Source: Oscheius dolichura (taxonomy: Eukaryota; Nematoda; Chromadorea; Rhabditida; Rhabditidae). Taken from it: a stretch of 64,000 nt of DNA. Location: assembly GCA_932521035.1 (NCBI GenBank), contig OW051497.1:4898001-4962000 (forward strand), read 5' to 3'. The notes beneath the pieces were generated by a model. It did no database searches. It was not told the origin of the DNA and worked only from the letters and a program-made list of their open reading frames with translations. Every line of letters begins with the position of its first letter. The first letter of the stretch is position 1. The position numbers and the translations under genes were made by a program. This document shows, one piece after another, positions 1 to 11,398 of this stretch.

Positions 1-377
1 ACAATAACAACCGGAACAATATCAGCGACCAAAAAGCCAGGTTTGCCTAGGGGATACGATGGGTAACGAGTTAAAAATAGATTAACCTTGGGTGTGATAA
101 TGGGAACTTTTCTCGTTTGCTGGCTCCCCTTCTTCATTATGAACATCTGGCGTTCATGTTTCCCGGAGACAGTTAGCAGCACCCTTATTCAGGTTGATTG
201 CTTTGCTTATGAAAAATGTATTGTCTTTAGACAATCACCTGGCTGGGCTGGGCCAACTCGGCTGCTAATCCTTTGATATACAGCATTTTCAACAGAGACT
301 TTCGAAGAGCTTTTAAGAAAATTCTCGTAAAGATTTTCCATTGCGAAAAGCAACAGGACATGAACAAATCAATGTAG
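1..377 (+). CDS. Biogenic-amine G-protein-coupled receptor, 3' end only
   Basis: Partial gene, cut by the left window edge. Three exon pieces join in frame: 1-40, 81-192 and 231-377, with introns of 40 and 38 nt. The first piece gives the end of the third cytoplasmic loop (ISDQKAR). The second gives TM6 with the aminergic CWLPFF motif ([16 protein letters not shown]). The third gives TM7 with [15 protein letters not shown] (NPxxY as NPLIY), then the helix-8 stretch [11 protein letters not shown] and a short C-tail ending in NKSM. The CWLPFF and NPLIY motifs are those of tyramine, octopamine, dopamine and serotonin receptors; the ligand cannot be told because TM3 and TM5 lie outside the window. 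It is a plasma-membrane receptor coupled to G proteins. Confidence 0.9.
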
Positions 378-1693
378 GTAGTAAGAATCTCGCCTATACA
401 ATACTGCAGTTCGTCACGATATGCTGTTGCCGCCGAGCTGGTAGAACGTCCAAAATCTGCAAGCCGCTCCACAGAATTTGATAACAACAATGAGATGGCT
501 GCACGGCTCGTTTTGGTGGAGAAACATGATGTCATCGTGGAAGAATGACAACCTCTCCGAAACTTTACTGACAAACTCTCCTCTCCCGGGTTCAACTGAC
601 ATTCAAAGTGATTTCAGTGTCTTCGCATCTGCCCTCATCCTATTATTTTTACTTTGTGCGGTAGAAATGGGAGTTTTGTGATCTCCTAAGCTAGTATTTC
701 GGGTCGTTGCCTGCGGTTTGGCTTTTCCCATTCGGGTAGTTCTTTCGGTAATTAAATAAACCTTTTTATCCTACTATTGTGTATGTCTAGTCCCAACTGG
801 GTAGTACATCGAGATATACAGTGCATGAAGTTCACAGCGACTGTTTTAATACTATAAGACACGTATCCGCTTGCAAACTGAAATTCGACATAGGATTGTG
901 CGTGGCAGAGTGTCAGTAGCACCTGTTGCCCCGACCTAGGTGAAAGAGTAGTGAAAGAGCATTGCCCAATTTGCAGATTAGGCGAGAGTGCTCTCATTAC
1001 CAGTGTGATGTGTAACAGTTTATTGGAACAGCTCGTCTATAGTTACCAGGGCGAAAGCAACGCTATAGCCAATGGTTACGAACTATATATGACAGCAACG
1101 AGGAAAGACTGATGGGAATTAATTAAACGAGTAATATTATCTACAATTGGCACTTTGTTACCCTAGCAGAAAGAACGGTATGAAAGAGAACGGTGTGATA
1201 AAGCTCGGATTTACATGACATTTGGACCCATGGCAAGACTTCGTAATTGGCAATTGGGAAGAGGCACATAAATTATTTCCTAGAAATTTGAATGGCTCAT
1301 AAACTACATCTGTAACACAATGCATTATTTCTACAACTGACAAGGCAAGAAGGGGGAGTGAAGATAACAAACCTCATCTCTGTGACTGAGCTTTTTACGA
1401 AGGTTGAAAGAAGTGTTCACTTCTTGATTTTGTTAATCTGTCCCTTCTTTTTCGCACGACTGTGCTCGTCCAATTTGGCAAGAATCTCACTAAAACCGAA
1501 ACTAGAAATAAGAAAAACTAGCACTACCTCAATGTAACATCCTTCCAATGCAGCGGCTTGGGATATTTCAAGTAGTTCACAAGGTACCCGTCTTCAACTG
1601 ACATGCTGCTCTGGTTATAGTAATTGTAACGGGCCGAAAGTGCCCTCGAAAGGGTCATGAATACTTGTTGGGCATCAACAGACCAGCTAAACG
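378..1693. other. Intergenic, no supported gene
   Basis: Stretch between the convergent ends of the amine receptor (+) and the histone methyltransferase (-). It holds the two 3' flanks. Short open frames are present on both strands but none has spliceable partners or recognisable motifs. Confidence 0.5.
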
Positions 1694-4600
1694 TCACTGC
1701 TGTATTTCAGACAAATTAAGAAATAACCTGCGGAAAACGCCCGCGAAGGTCAATCCTTCTTCTGCCAACTTCTTCTGGGTTGATTTGTCCACTTCTTCCA
1801 GAACTTTGACAATCTGTAGCCTATATAATATACGCTCATCCCTATTCACTACCTCATGCGTTTCAAAACCGGCCAAATCCGGGTTAGAACGGCAGATTGG
1901 GTACCTACAAAGGCAGCTCATTCCTTCAAATTTCTCTTTAATGTATTCCGGCCCGTAATCCACCAGGAGCTGCAAAAAATAGTAGCTAAACATGATTCTA
2001 TAATTGTACCTCTGCACCCGCAGGGATGTCCCGAATGGCGTAAAAATACAGCCGACAAAACTCCGGACGGTGGTCGCTGAAGAAGCATCTATAATGAATA
2101 AAAATGAAAAAAAAAACGCTGAATGGAGTACCTAAAGACGTCAAGATTCGGTGCTTCAGCATGATTTACAAAACGAGCGATGTTGCCATGCGTCTTCGGA
2201 TCAACGAAGACGTTACGATGGTTGCAGCGCAAATTCCAGTATGTCAGAAAATTCATGGAGACTTTATCTTCATTGTCGGCGCATATTTGGAAGGCGTACT
2301 TTCCATCCTTGACATCAGATATAATTTCTCCGGTGAACTCAAAAACAAGTTTGCCTGAAATTGCAGCTTTTAGGCCCGAATCTATCCGTCTCCAACCTTT
2401 CAAAATTGGTTCTGTGGCAAAGACTCCGTAACCAATTTCAGGAGATATAAATCTCAGCTGGGCAGTAGTTACCAGCTTCTGGGAGAGCACTCCGTGCGTG
2501 CAGCCTCCCTTACAACTGCAGTTCTCGTTGCAGGCATTGGCGGCCACGTTCCAATGGAAGCCCGTTCCTTCTGTGCCTGAAGTACCATCGGCCTGGAGAT
2601 ATCCGTTCTGAATCTGAAAATAACTAAAACAGAGCTTGTAATTTACGTGTAAAAAGCATTTTCCTGCCACTATCGACGCTATGACACAGGGGCAGTCTGA
2701 TCGGCAGCCATTGGAGCACTCTGCACCACATCCTTGCACCTGAACGAAGGAGATTTAAAACAAGCAAATTATGAGTAAACCTTCTTTTCATCCTGGATTA
2801 AGTTTGAATCGATGATGTTCTTTTCGATGAGGGTGAATTTTGGTGGAGCCGGATTTGCCTCTGGGTCGCACATCACTTTATACTGGTTTACTCCGTTTCC
2901 AATACTAAAATGGATAATTTTACAGTCAGTAAACTGGAACATTACACGGCCACTAATTTTTCTCTTTTGATGTTAGCAGCATCGGCTTCTTGCTTTTTCA
3001 TTATTTTCTCAATTAGTTTGTCTGGTGTTGTCGTCTTTAGTCCTCCTCGGATATAGGCCAAAGAAGCAGTCACGGCACGAAAGCGTGCGCCTATTATTGA
3101 GCAGTTCTGAGAGCTATTTGAAACTGACTCATTGTATCCCGTAGCCTAGTAATAAACGACATGTTGGCAGTCATCTGGCAGCACTGCTCCTTCTTTAGCG
3201 GGCACAGCTGAACATTGGAAAGTAAGCAGAATTCATTTACCCACCTGATCCACATGAGGGCATTGGTTTTTAGGCTGTTTATTCCCGGTTTGCTGAAAGA
3301 CAGATTTTACGACATAACGATAGAGTGTTCAATAACTCGCCGGACTTGGACACTTTTTCTCATATTCGAGCACCGTTCTTTCTACTATAAGGCCTCTTCC
3401 CCCCTTCTTCCCCCCCCCTCCTCTAGAATCTTATGGTAGAAAGAATGGAGCCCGAATGTGACAAAAAAGGGCCCTAACGGGAGACTTGCTGAACACCCTA
3501 ATATTACTACCTGTCATATTTACCCTCTTCAGTTAAGAATCATCCTCACCTTTACCGATTGATCCATTGTGGTGGCCGCTGTGGCTTTCATGTCAGCATT
3601 AGGTAAAGCCTCCTTTGTCGGCACTCCAGCATGAGCACGGAGGGTCATACTTCCATACATACGTTTTTCCTGGTGATCATCTTCAACAATTGATACTTCA
3701 TGTTCAAGAAGCTAAATTATTAGTATGTGTAAGAAGAAGAAAGTGGCCAACCACAGGAGTAGAACTCGACTGGTTTTCAGCTACATTAGGTGAGACCTCT
3801 TCTGTGCGTACTCCATGAGAACGGAGGATCATCCTTCCACAGATACGTTTCTCTGAGGGTTCGCTATCTTCAGTATTTAGGACTATATTTTCAAGAGGCT
3901 AAATTTGCAGTATGTAAAATAAGTAGAAAGTACCACAGGAGAAGAACTCGTCGACTGTTTCATGCCAGCATTGGATGAGACGCCCTTTTTGACTGCTCCA
4001 GGATGCGAGCGGAGGGTCATTCTTCCATAACTACGTTTTGCCGTGGGCTCGCCATCTTCGGTATTTGGGACTACATTCTCAAGAGGCTATATTTCCATTT
4101 TATATAATAAGTAGAAAGTAGCCAACCACAGGAGCACAACTCGACTGTTTCATGCCCGCATTGGATGAGACCTCTTCTGTGAGCACTCCAGCACGGGAAC
4201 GTTTTTCCGTGGGCTCACCATCTTCACTATTTGGGACTTGATTCTCAAGAGGCTGAATTTGCAGTACATCGAAGGGGTGGAAAACGACCAACCATAGGAG
4301 TAGAGCTCATTTCTCTCACCGAGCAGGTATTGTCCGGATTCCAAGTCTTCCTCTGGTATGCCCTCCCTTCTGATCCGGCAACAACAGACCTCGTTCCAAT
4401 CCTTCTCATCGGAACGTTTGATCTCATCTGAAACGAATATCAATCGACAGTTGGTAGATATGTTCAGAGAAAAGTGCAGATGGCTATAGCAACTTACGTC
4501 AGTTGTTGACGTTGGCGACGCTTTTCTTTTGGTCAAAACAGTGATATTCTTTGTCGGTTCTTGTTCTTCTGCCGGTCGGCTCTAAAACGCTTTTTTAATA

Positions 4601-5110
4601 TATCAATCACACGTCTCCGATTTTCCCAGACCGTAATGGGCACCTCCCTCTCTCACTAAGCACACTCTCTATAAACATTATGCAGCTGATTACAGATCTT
4701 CTCCTCCCCACCTCCCTCGTCTGGGGAATAGTACTTTATACCGGGGGACCTATGAATAAGACGGAAAGGGTTAGCCAGGGAAGAACGCGTGGAGGAATGA
4801 AACTATTGAAGAACGCATGACATTCCTAACAATGGATACGCAGGATCATTGATTGAGGGCCTGAGAAAGATTTAAGCGCAAATGACAAACAACTACACTA
4901 ACTCGTGTTTAAAAACTTACGCTTTGAGGCAATTCATCGCATTGAGGCAGTTCAGCGCGTTGACCAGTAACTTCATCTACATTGGGCTCTTCCGTATTTA
5001 CACTGCTCGTTCTAAACATAGATTATTGATTAACGGAAGTCACACTATGGAAACCTGCCAACAAACAGTGTCAGTAATCCTCTGAGCCTGTTCCCGATCT
5101 CAACTAGCAT
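1694..5110 (-). CDS. SUV39-family histone H3K9 methyltransferase (pre-SET/SET/post-SET)
   Basis: Seventeen exons join in frame to 744 codons (743 residues); the ATG is at 5110-5108 and the stop at 1694. Most introns are 33-43 nt. Order: acidic/low-complexity N-terminus; a run of five related exon-encoded repeats (about residues 78-316); a Cys/His-rich piece (NQCPHVDQLCPLKKEQCC); a helical linker; a Cys-rich pre-SET (GCGAECSNGCRSDCPC, later CNENCSCKGGC); a SET domain (GYGVFATEPILKG, FEFTGEII, GNIARFVNHAEAPNL, AGAELLVDYGPEY); a post-SET CLCRYPIC; and a 50-residue tail. The family uses S-adenosylmethionine to methylate histone H3 lysine 9 in the nucleus. The usual NHSCxPN motif reads NHAEAPN, so activity is not certain. 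An intron at 2355-2396 is a multiple of three and open, and would read as an insertion if retained. Divergent from the PRADC1-like gene starting at 5532. Confidence 0.88.
3556..4427 (-). repeat. Tandem exon-plus-intron repeat array inside the SET-domain gene
   Basis: Four clear units (exons 3556-3711, 3752-3898, 3934-4086, 4127-4252) and a fifth diverged one (4293-4427). Each unit is one phase-0 exon of 42-52 codons followed by a 35-40 nt intron, giving a period near 180-190 bp. The peptide consensus starts PLENxVPNxEDGEP, continues EKRxxGRMxLRSH and ends NAGMKQSSxxPV. Even intron sequence is conserved between units (CTACTTTCTACTTATT-type cores). Unit 4127-4252 lacks the GRMTLRSH part. All exons are multiples of three, so any of them could be skipped without shifting the frame. 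Confidence 0.85.
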
Positions 5111-5531
5111 CCTCGAAGAGGGAGAGTGACGACGTCTTGTGGCAGTCTCTTTGTAGTCGTTTCTGTAATAGTAGAAGAAAGAATTGCCCCAAGGAAGAAG
5201 AAGTGTAAAAAACGGGGACCAGTTTCCGCATGGCTATCCGATAAGAAATGAACTGCTGAAACAGTGGCAATGTGCCGTGGAAGTGTCTAACGCAGCTGTG
5301 ACAAAAAGGCGCGAAAGGCAAGAGGTCGGCCGTCTCCGTGCGTGATATAAGCCCAATGCGCCCTCCCACACTACCATTAGGTCAGTCTTCCCTCCCTCTC
5401 TATAATACACATTTTGGGAGTACGGTAGTATTTGCGGCCCGCAATTGCACGTTGACATTTGCCCGGCTAGTCGAAACTACAGTCTTTCTCCCGCAATTAC
5501 TACGGCTACTCTGTCTTTTCCTGATGTTAGA

Positions 5532-6640
5532 ATGTTCCATGTTGTTATACTATGCCTTATTTCCCTAGTGTGTGCAGGTAAAAACGAAGAATTCTCTTTA
5601 CGCGATTTTATAGCTGATGATCCTCTGTTTTTCTACATAACTGCGCCAAAATCTTTATCTTATACTTATCAAATGCAGCCATCTTCAAGTGTGGGTATTC
5701 CGTTCCCTTCATTTGCATATAAGGTAAAATTTCAAATAGAAACAATCAATATATTTAAATTTACAGAAAGCCAATCTAGTATATGCGTATCCCTCAAGTG
5801 GCTGCGAGCCTTTAAAAAATATATTAGGAGGTTTTGATGTGGTGCTAATGGAACGAGGGTAAAGTGGTTGCTTGTTCTTATATGAATGTTTAGAGACTGT
5901 TCGTTTGTAGACAAAGTCATCAACGCCGAAAATGCTGGTGCTATGATTGCTCTTGTTACAGATTCCAAGAAAGGTAGGCCTTTTTTAAGTTTATATTTTA
6001 CCTTTCCATGAACTACAGCGTAATAAAGAAAACAAGGGAAGGAAAAAGTGGATCAAAAAAATGAAGCGTGATTAGGAGAAAAATCAGTTATATGCTGAAC
6101 CGTAGAGAAAGTTTGCATCTGTGCTGAGCCTTTGCGGAGCGTTTCATTTAGTGCAGGCCCACTGCGCGAAACGCTCCATTGTTCTTCCTGGGAAGACAGC
6201 TGTTTTTAATGTGAACGCAGCTCGCAGATGAGATATCGATTGGGTATGCGTTGCCCCCGCAATTGGCACAAGGGAGAAAGAGAGAAAGTACTACAGGCGC
6301 CACACGAGAAGCAGGGATGCGCTCGGTAATGTGCCCCCGCCTCAACCAACAAAATAAAACTTGGTAGAAACCATTGGATTAATTATGTTTGCAGGTGCAG
6401 ATGAATATGTTGATATGATTACGGATACAACGAATAGGCGAGGTGGAATACCCGCGGCATACGTTACAGGAGCAAGCGGGTAAGAGCTGCCCATTGAAAT
6501 GGCCACATCATTAACTCAGACGGCGGATGCGGGAACATCTGCTCTATAAAAACGGGATTATCGAGATGACCATCCCACTGAACCACACATTAACGCTCCT
6601 CCGAGATATCCCAAGCAAACCTCCATGGGAGCTGTGGTAA
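5532..6640 (+). CDS. Secreted PA-domain protein, PRADC1 (PAP21)-like
   Basis: Five exons: 5532-5723, 5767-5858, 5894-5973, 6395-6479, 6520-6640; stop TAA at 6638. The start lies just after a TTAG acceptor and opens a signal peptide ([16 protein letters not shown]). The protease-associated domain is plain: [39 protein letters not shown], then [21 protein letters not shown]. The C-terminus ends KPPWELW, as PRADC1 ends in PPWTFW. Length near 189 residues matches that family. The protein is expected in the secretory pathway or outside the cell; PA domains are non-catalytic and usually mediate protein interaction. The third intron (421 nt) is unusually long for this locus and holds nothing recognisable. 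Confidence 0.9.
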
Positions 6641-6834
6641 GCTGAAAGTTGTGATGCCCTTGCCTTACGAAAACTCATTTCCCTCTTCATAATGTTGTGA
6701 TATTCACTTCGGGTTCACATAAATATTTTATATTTTTATTATTGTCTCATCTGCAGTGGAACGCCAATCGATATTGCTCAGCTTCATGCAAATTGATTTT
6801 TCCTTTATATTGTAGACTGGGCAGGTGATGATCA

Positions 6835-9146
6835 ATGGTAGAAAATATAGAAGCGCCTCAGAAATCCAAGGAGCTGGTGGCACCTCCGAAATTTATGGAT
6901 CTCAAAAGATCCAGAGGAGGTAAGTGTTTCATATTTAAATATACAAACGCCTTATTTAATACAGGTTTAACGGATGAGGTGCTGAATTCCGAGTCTATAG
7001 AAGAAGCGAGATATAAACTAATGAAGATTAAATGCATCCGGGATGATATACGATCGGCGGAAATACTTGTAATGTGTTTATTCTTTTTATATTAATCAGT
7101 TATGTTGCAGTTTATGGAATACCAAGCCAAATTGAAGTTTGGATACGAAGATGAAGCTAAAACTTTCCTAACCGACGTGTAAGCCGTTTTCCAATATCAA
7201 AATAATAATTATTTCAGTCTCAAACAACCTGAAAACAAAGATTTTATCTACCATGTCATATATTATCTCACTCTGGAATATCAGCGGCTTGGGTATGAAG
7301 AGGTTTCGATGTTCCGAAGTAATACCCTTTCCCATAACAAATAATCCCTGTTCAGATACCCTGATGGCCTATGACTTCGACAAACAACGAGAACTTTTTC
7401 AAGCAGTCATCGTCAAACATCCTAATCTTACCTGTGAGCTGTTGCTGACCCTTCTCTCTGTGGTTAACGAAGCGGCCCGTCGAGCATTAGTTGGTTTTCT
7501 GCATTTCTTCTGACTTGTCTTTTTAGAATCCTCACGAAGCAGCCCCAATGATAATTCTCCAGAATCGGCTAATTGATTATGTTATGAAAAATGAGACGAG
7601 CACAAAGAAAGTTCGAGGGTTCTGTAAGATAGCTTACCAAATAAAGACGGGTTGATTTTAGGGAATCTTGGCCAGTCTCTTATAACAACTCAGTTCCATG
7701 ACATGGACGACCGGAAGATTCAGTTCGTCTACGATCTTTTTATAAAGTCCTGTTTGCAAGAATGCTATTGTAAGAGCGAACTTGACACGTGAGTCCTTTT
7801 TCATTCCACATATATTTATTTTTCCATTTAGAAAAGAGAACAGACAAAATTGTAATATATCTATGTCAAAATATATTCAAAAATTTGGAGCTTTAGCTTT
7901 TTTTGTGAAGATTATGCAGAAGATCGACTCCACTAAACTGATACCAACATCGTATGTTCAGTTAATAAGATGGTTACCTATAGCTTTCCAGATTCGAAAC
8001 ATTTAGTGTTGCCCACGAGTTGTCGTTTTGTGTTCCGTCCACCTGGAGCCCAGCTATGCGTCCTTACCTTTTGTTTTTCTTAACAGGAGCTAGGATACAA
8101 CTTCCGTTGATTAATCCAGGTGGCATTCTACTTGTTCCTTTTATATTCAACTTAGATGTGTTATACCTCCCTTATCGACGACTGATGCACACCGTCCCGA
8201 CTGAAACAGTGCAAAAAATGGAAGAGGTAAGAAGGAAAGTGCGCATGACCTATAAGTATTCAGAGCGCTTTCCGTGATTCCTTCACTGGACTATCTGCAT
8301 TACATGTAAAACTGGCAAAATTCAAAGAAGCGGATGAAGCTATAAAATTTGTTGGTAGGGAGAAGTAGTTTTACCATTATCGGCCGGTTTCAGATCCTCA
8401 ACTATACTTTTTCATAACTTTTGGGCATTACTACTCCGAACGGTATGCCGAAGTAGGGAAAATGGAGGAGGTAGATGAACGCTATCACATACAAACAGTT
8501 TCGTTTATTTTAGCACTTCCCTAATGATGATCTTCAATTCAAAGTACTCCGTTTCTGTGCTGACCTGTTTATTGGAAAGAAGCCGGTAAAGGAATTGGTT
8601 GAACTTGCAAAGATTGCGTTGGAAAATGATTATACTAAGTATGACCCAGAGTTTACGGCGGAATTCTTAGCTGGGCCTCACAAGGTAAGCCTTTCCCCTT
8701 TTTATTAATCAAATTTTTCAGCGTTGCCATGCAATCCTTCCGAAAGAGAAATTGGGGCAGTGGCTGTTGTTCATTGCTTCACAAGCCTTGGATCTTTGTG
8801 ACAAAGATGATGAAACAATACTCATAGCTCAGTTGATAGTTTCTCAGTTTGAATTGGACAAATTTGGAAAGGATCGCCTTGCCTACGCCTATGAAAACAT
8901 CAAAGACAAGGTAACAGTCACTTCCTATTAGAGCATTTCCCATTTCAGGCATCGTTAAAGTCGGTCCAGTTGGACAAGTACATAGTTAAAGACGCGTTGT
9001 TCCATCGTTTTGTCATCCTTAGCCAGAAATTTGACTCTCCATGGAATCCTAAGGAGTGCTACCAGAACAGACCAAAATCGATCTCGGAGCAGGAATTATT
9101 GAAGCTGCTTCTTACGTTTCTTAGAGACGACAGCAGCCTGCTATAA
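6835..9146 (+). CDS. Unrecognised helical-repeat protein, many small exons
   Basis: About 13 exons join in frame, with introns around 37-45 nt, from ATG 6835 to TAA 9144. Opening residues are MVENIEAPQKSKELVAPP; the end is ELLKLLLTFLRDDSSLL. The body is almost wholly alpha-helical in look, with repeated hydrophobic heptad-like stretches such as YYLTLEYQRLGYEEVSMFRN, LTCELLLTLLSVVNEAARRAL and FITFGHYYSERYAEVGKMEE, suggesting an armadillo/TPR-like scaffold of roughly 650-720 residues. No catalytic motif, signal peptide or membrane segment is seen. I do not recognise the family with confidence; a subunit of a large nuclear complex would be one guess. A possible AATAAA poly(A) signal follows near 9208. 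The exon at 8005-8227 is less well supported than the rest. Confidence 0.7.
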
Positions 9147-10294
9147 GACCCTCCCTCGACCTCGTCCATCGAGCTTTTTACGGTTTCCTCATTTTTAATA
9201 AGATAATGAATAAAATATGTGAACGATAAAAGCCCCCAGACGTCTCGGCATATTCTTGTCTCGGCCTGTTTTCGGTTAAAAGAGGAAGCTATGAAAAAAC
9301 GGTAACAATAGCAGTACTTGCCGTTGTTCGAGCTCCATACAGGAATGCTCGCTGCCAAGAATAGGCTTCCAGGAAGAAAAAGAACAATTGTTTCACTGTT
9401 CTCCTATGTAGAATGTGTGCATAGGAGTGGTGTTCCCACTCTCCGCTACACAAGGATTAGGTCCTCCCGGACTATTTTGTGGTCCTCGTAACAGTCGCTG
9501 ACTCACAATACAAACCTTGCGCGAAAATCGATCAGTTCTTTTTGAGAAGTCATACCGTCATTACTTTCTCTTCCCGCCTGTTTGGACGTTATCATTTCTG
9601 TGTAGTTTTCTTATTTTATAGGGTATATTATCTCTCTGTCGTTATCTCCCCAGGAAATCTTGGTCAGATAGCGAAAACAGTGTGTTGCGGACTCCTTGTT
9701 AATGCATCCTCTCTTAACAGCATATCACAAAAGCACCAACGAAGACTTGTTTCTCCGCGAGACATAATCAAGATCCGCGTCAGCCGATCGATTCAGATAA
9801 CCATTGAAATTTCGTTTTTATTGGAAATTTCAGCCGTTCAAACTGGGTGCATTGCCCGTTTAGGGCTATTTTCACAACACCTTTCGGTCAACTGTCTCTT
9901 CGCCCATTTCCTTTATTTAAAGCAAACGATACATCATCTTCTATTCGGACAACGTTTCTTTACTCCCTCTGTTATCGCTGTTTCTAGCCTATTCTCTATA
10001 AAATCTCCCGTTTAAGAAAATCAAAGGAATCAAGTCTTGAGTCAGCCCCTCTATTCAGCATTTCCCTGTTTTGTGATCACTGCATTACCATTTCTTGTTT
10101 TCCTGCGCTTCCCAACGTTCTATTAGTTAAATGAAAAATAAGAAACGTATGAGAATATTCATTCCATAGTTCCGTTAAAATCTTCTGAAACATCAGAGTT
10201 GCCCTATGATTTCGGATTCCACAAGGAACACTTGTTTTCAGGACAGCCCCAAGTACCACCCACTGTCTGCGACGTCTTTCAAATTTCTTTGATC
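9147..10294. other. Intergenic, no supported gene
   Basis: Contains the 3' flank of the helical-repeat gene (AATAAA near 9208). A TTTTCAG acceptor near 10240, about 50 bp before the next ATG, may be the trans-splice site of the phosphatase gene. A long open frame on the plus strand (9479-10015) has no motif and an unusual hydrophobic composition. Confidence 0.45.
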
Positions 10295-11398
10295 ATGCGT
10301 GAACGAAAGATCTATTTTATGCGGCATGGTGAAAGGTGGTTTAGGAGGAATGCCCACACAGTCCATTTAACTTCAGATGTGACTTCCTTATGGGAAATAA
10401 AGGAGCCGGTTTCATGAAAACGGCATTTGATTCAAATGGTAAATATACTCCTTTTGACATCAACCTGCCACGATCTCTTCCAAAACGGGCAGACGGGTGG
10501 CAGGCCTTTGCCACAGACACTCCTTTGACAGAAATCGGGTATTTAGAAGCCAAGTTGACAGGTTATTCTTCGAAAATGGGATCGGCCAAGTGGGATATTT
10601 TAAGGTCGAGCATACAAGGACAAACACATCGTCATCGACCATATCTACTGTTCCCCGGCACTGAGATGTGTGCAGACGGCAGTGGGCTTCATTAAGGGAA
10701 CCGGTTGGCATAATATATCTGTGAGTACCATGTCGTTATAGGGTCGAATATGACATTTGCCATAGAACCCGGGCTTTTTGAATGGCTGATGTGGACTCGG
10801 CACGGCAGGCCCAGCTGGATGCAACCGGTGGAATTTGTGAAACTGGGTAACATCTGTCATCGTTTATGTAGCCAATAAAATTTAGGCTATCCTGTGACGA
10901 CTGACAACGAACACATTGTGAAAGCCCACGAACTCGTCGTGGACGAAACCCTTGACGATTTTTATAGGCGTTCGGAATTGGTCATTCGGGAGTTATGCCG
11001 GCGGCATCCTACTGGTTTCTAATCCTTTGTGACTCCCGAGACGATTATCTTCAGGCAATATACTTTTTGTCGTACATGGTCCCTCAATAGAAGCGTGTAC
11101 GAGAATGATCACCGGTGGCCTGCCGAGGAATAATGAAGAATTCTTTCACGTCCTGTTACAGTCCTCTTACTTGGCAAACATCGAGGTGCATCTTGTTCTT
11201 TGTCAGCTTTTTCTATAGCTCCATTTTCAGCTGAAAGAAGTGCGTTCGGGACGTTTTGCGTTCAACGGTAGACCTGTGCAGCCTTTGACGGTCTCGGCTG
11301 TATCAACTTTCAACCCACGGGTACTTGAGATGTCCGACGATGAAGTACGGGAAGAACTAAGGAAAAAAGATTTGGAACGTCGGAAATACGTTGTCTAA
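10295..11398 (+). CDS. Histidine phosphatase (PGM superfamily), UBASH3/TULA-like
   Basis: Exons join in frame across introns of about 38-45 nt, from ATG 10295 to TAA 11396. The N-terminus reads [14 protein letters not shown], the RHG phosphohistidine motif. Further superfamily residues follow: an arginine in [12 protein letters not shown], the acid IEPGLFEW, and the second histidine in [12 protein letters not shown]. The stretches [15 protein letters not shown] and [15 protein letters not shown] are those of the UBASH3 (TULA/Sts) C-terminal phosphatase. The UBA and SH3 domains of vertebrate UBASH3 are absent, so this is a single-domain protein of about 275 residues, probably cytosolic. The substrate is unknown; vertebrate relatives dephosphorylate phosphotyrosine. 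A probable AATAAA follows near 11442. Confidence 0.88.

Noticed and set aside
3215-3439. Plus-strand frame within the methyltransferase
   Set aside because: Lies over introns and one small exon of the minus-strand gene and contains a poly-C stretch; no support.
9479-10015. 178-codon plus-strand frame
   Set aside because: Long but with no motif and an odd hydrophobic, Ser/Phe-rich make-up typical of a pyrimidine-rich strand; no exons join to it.
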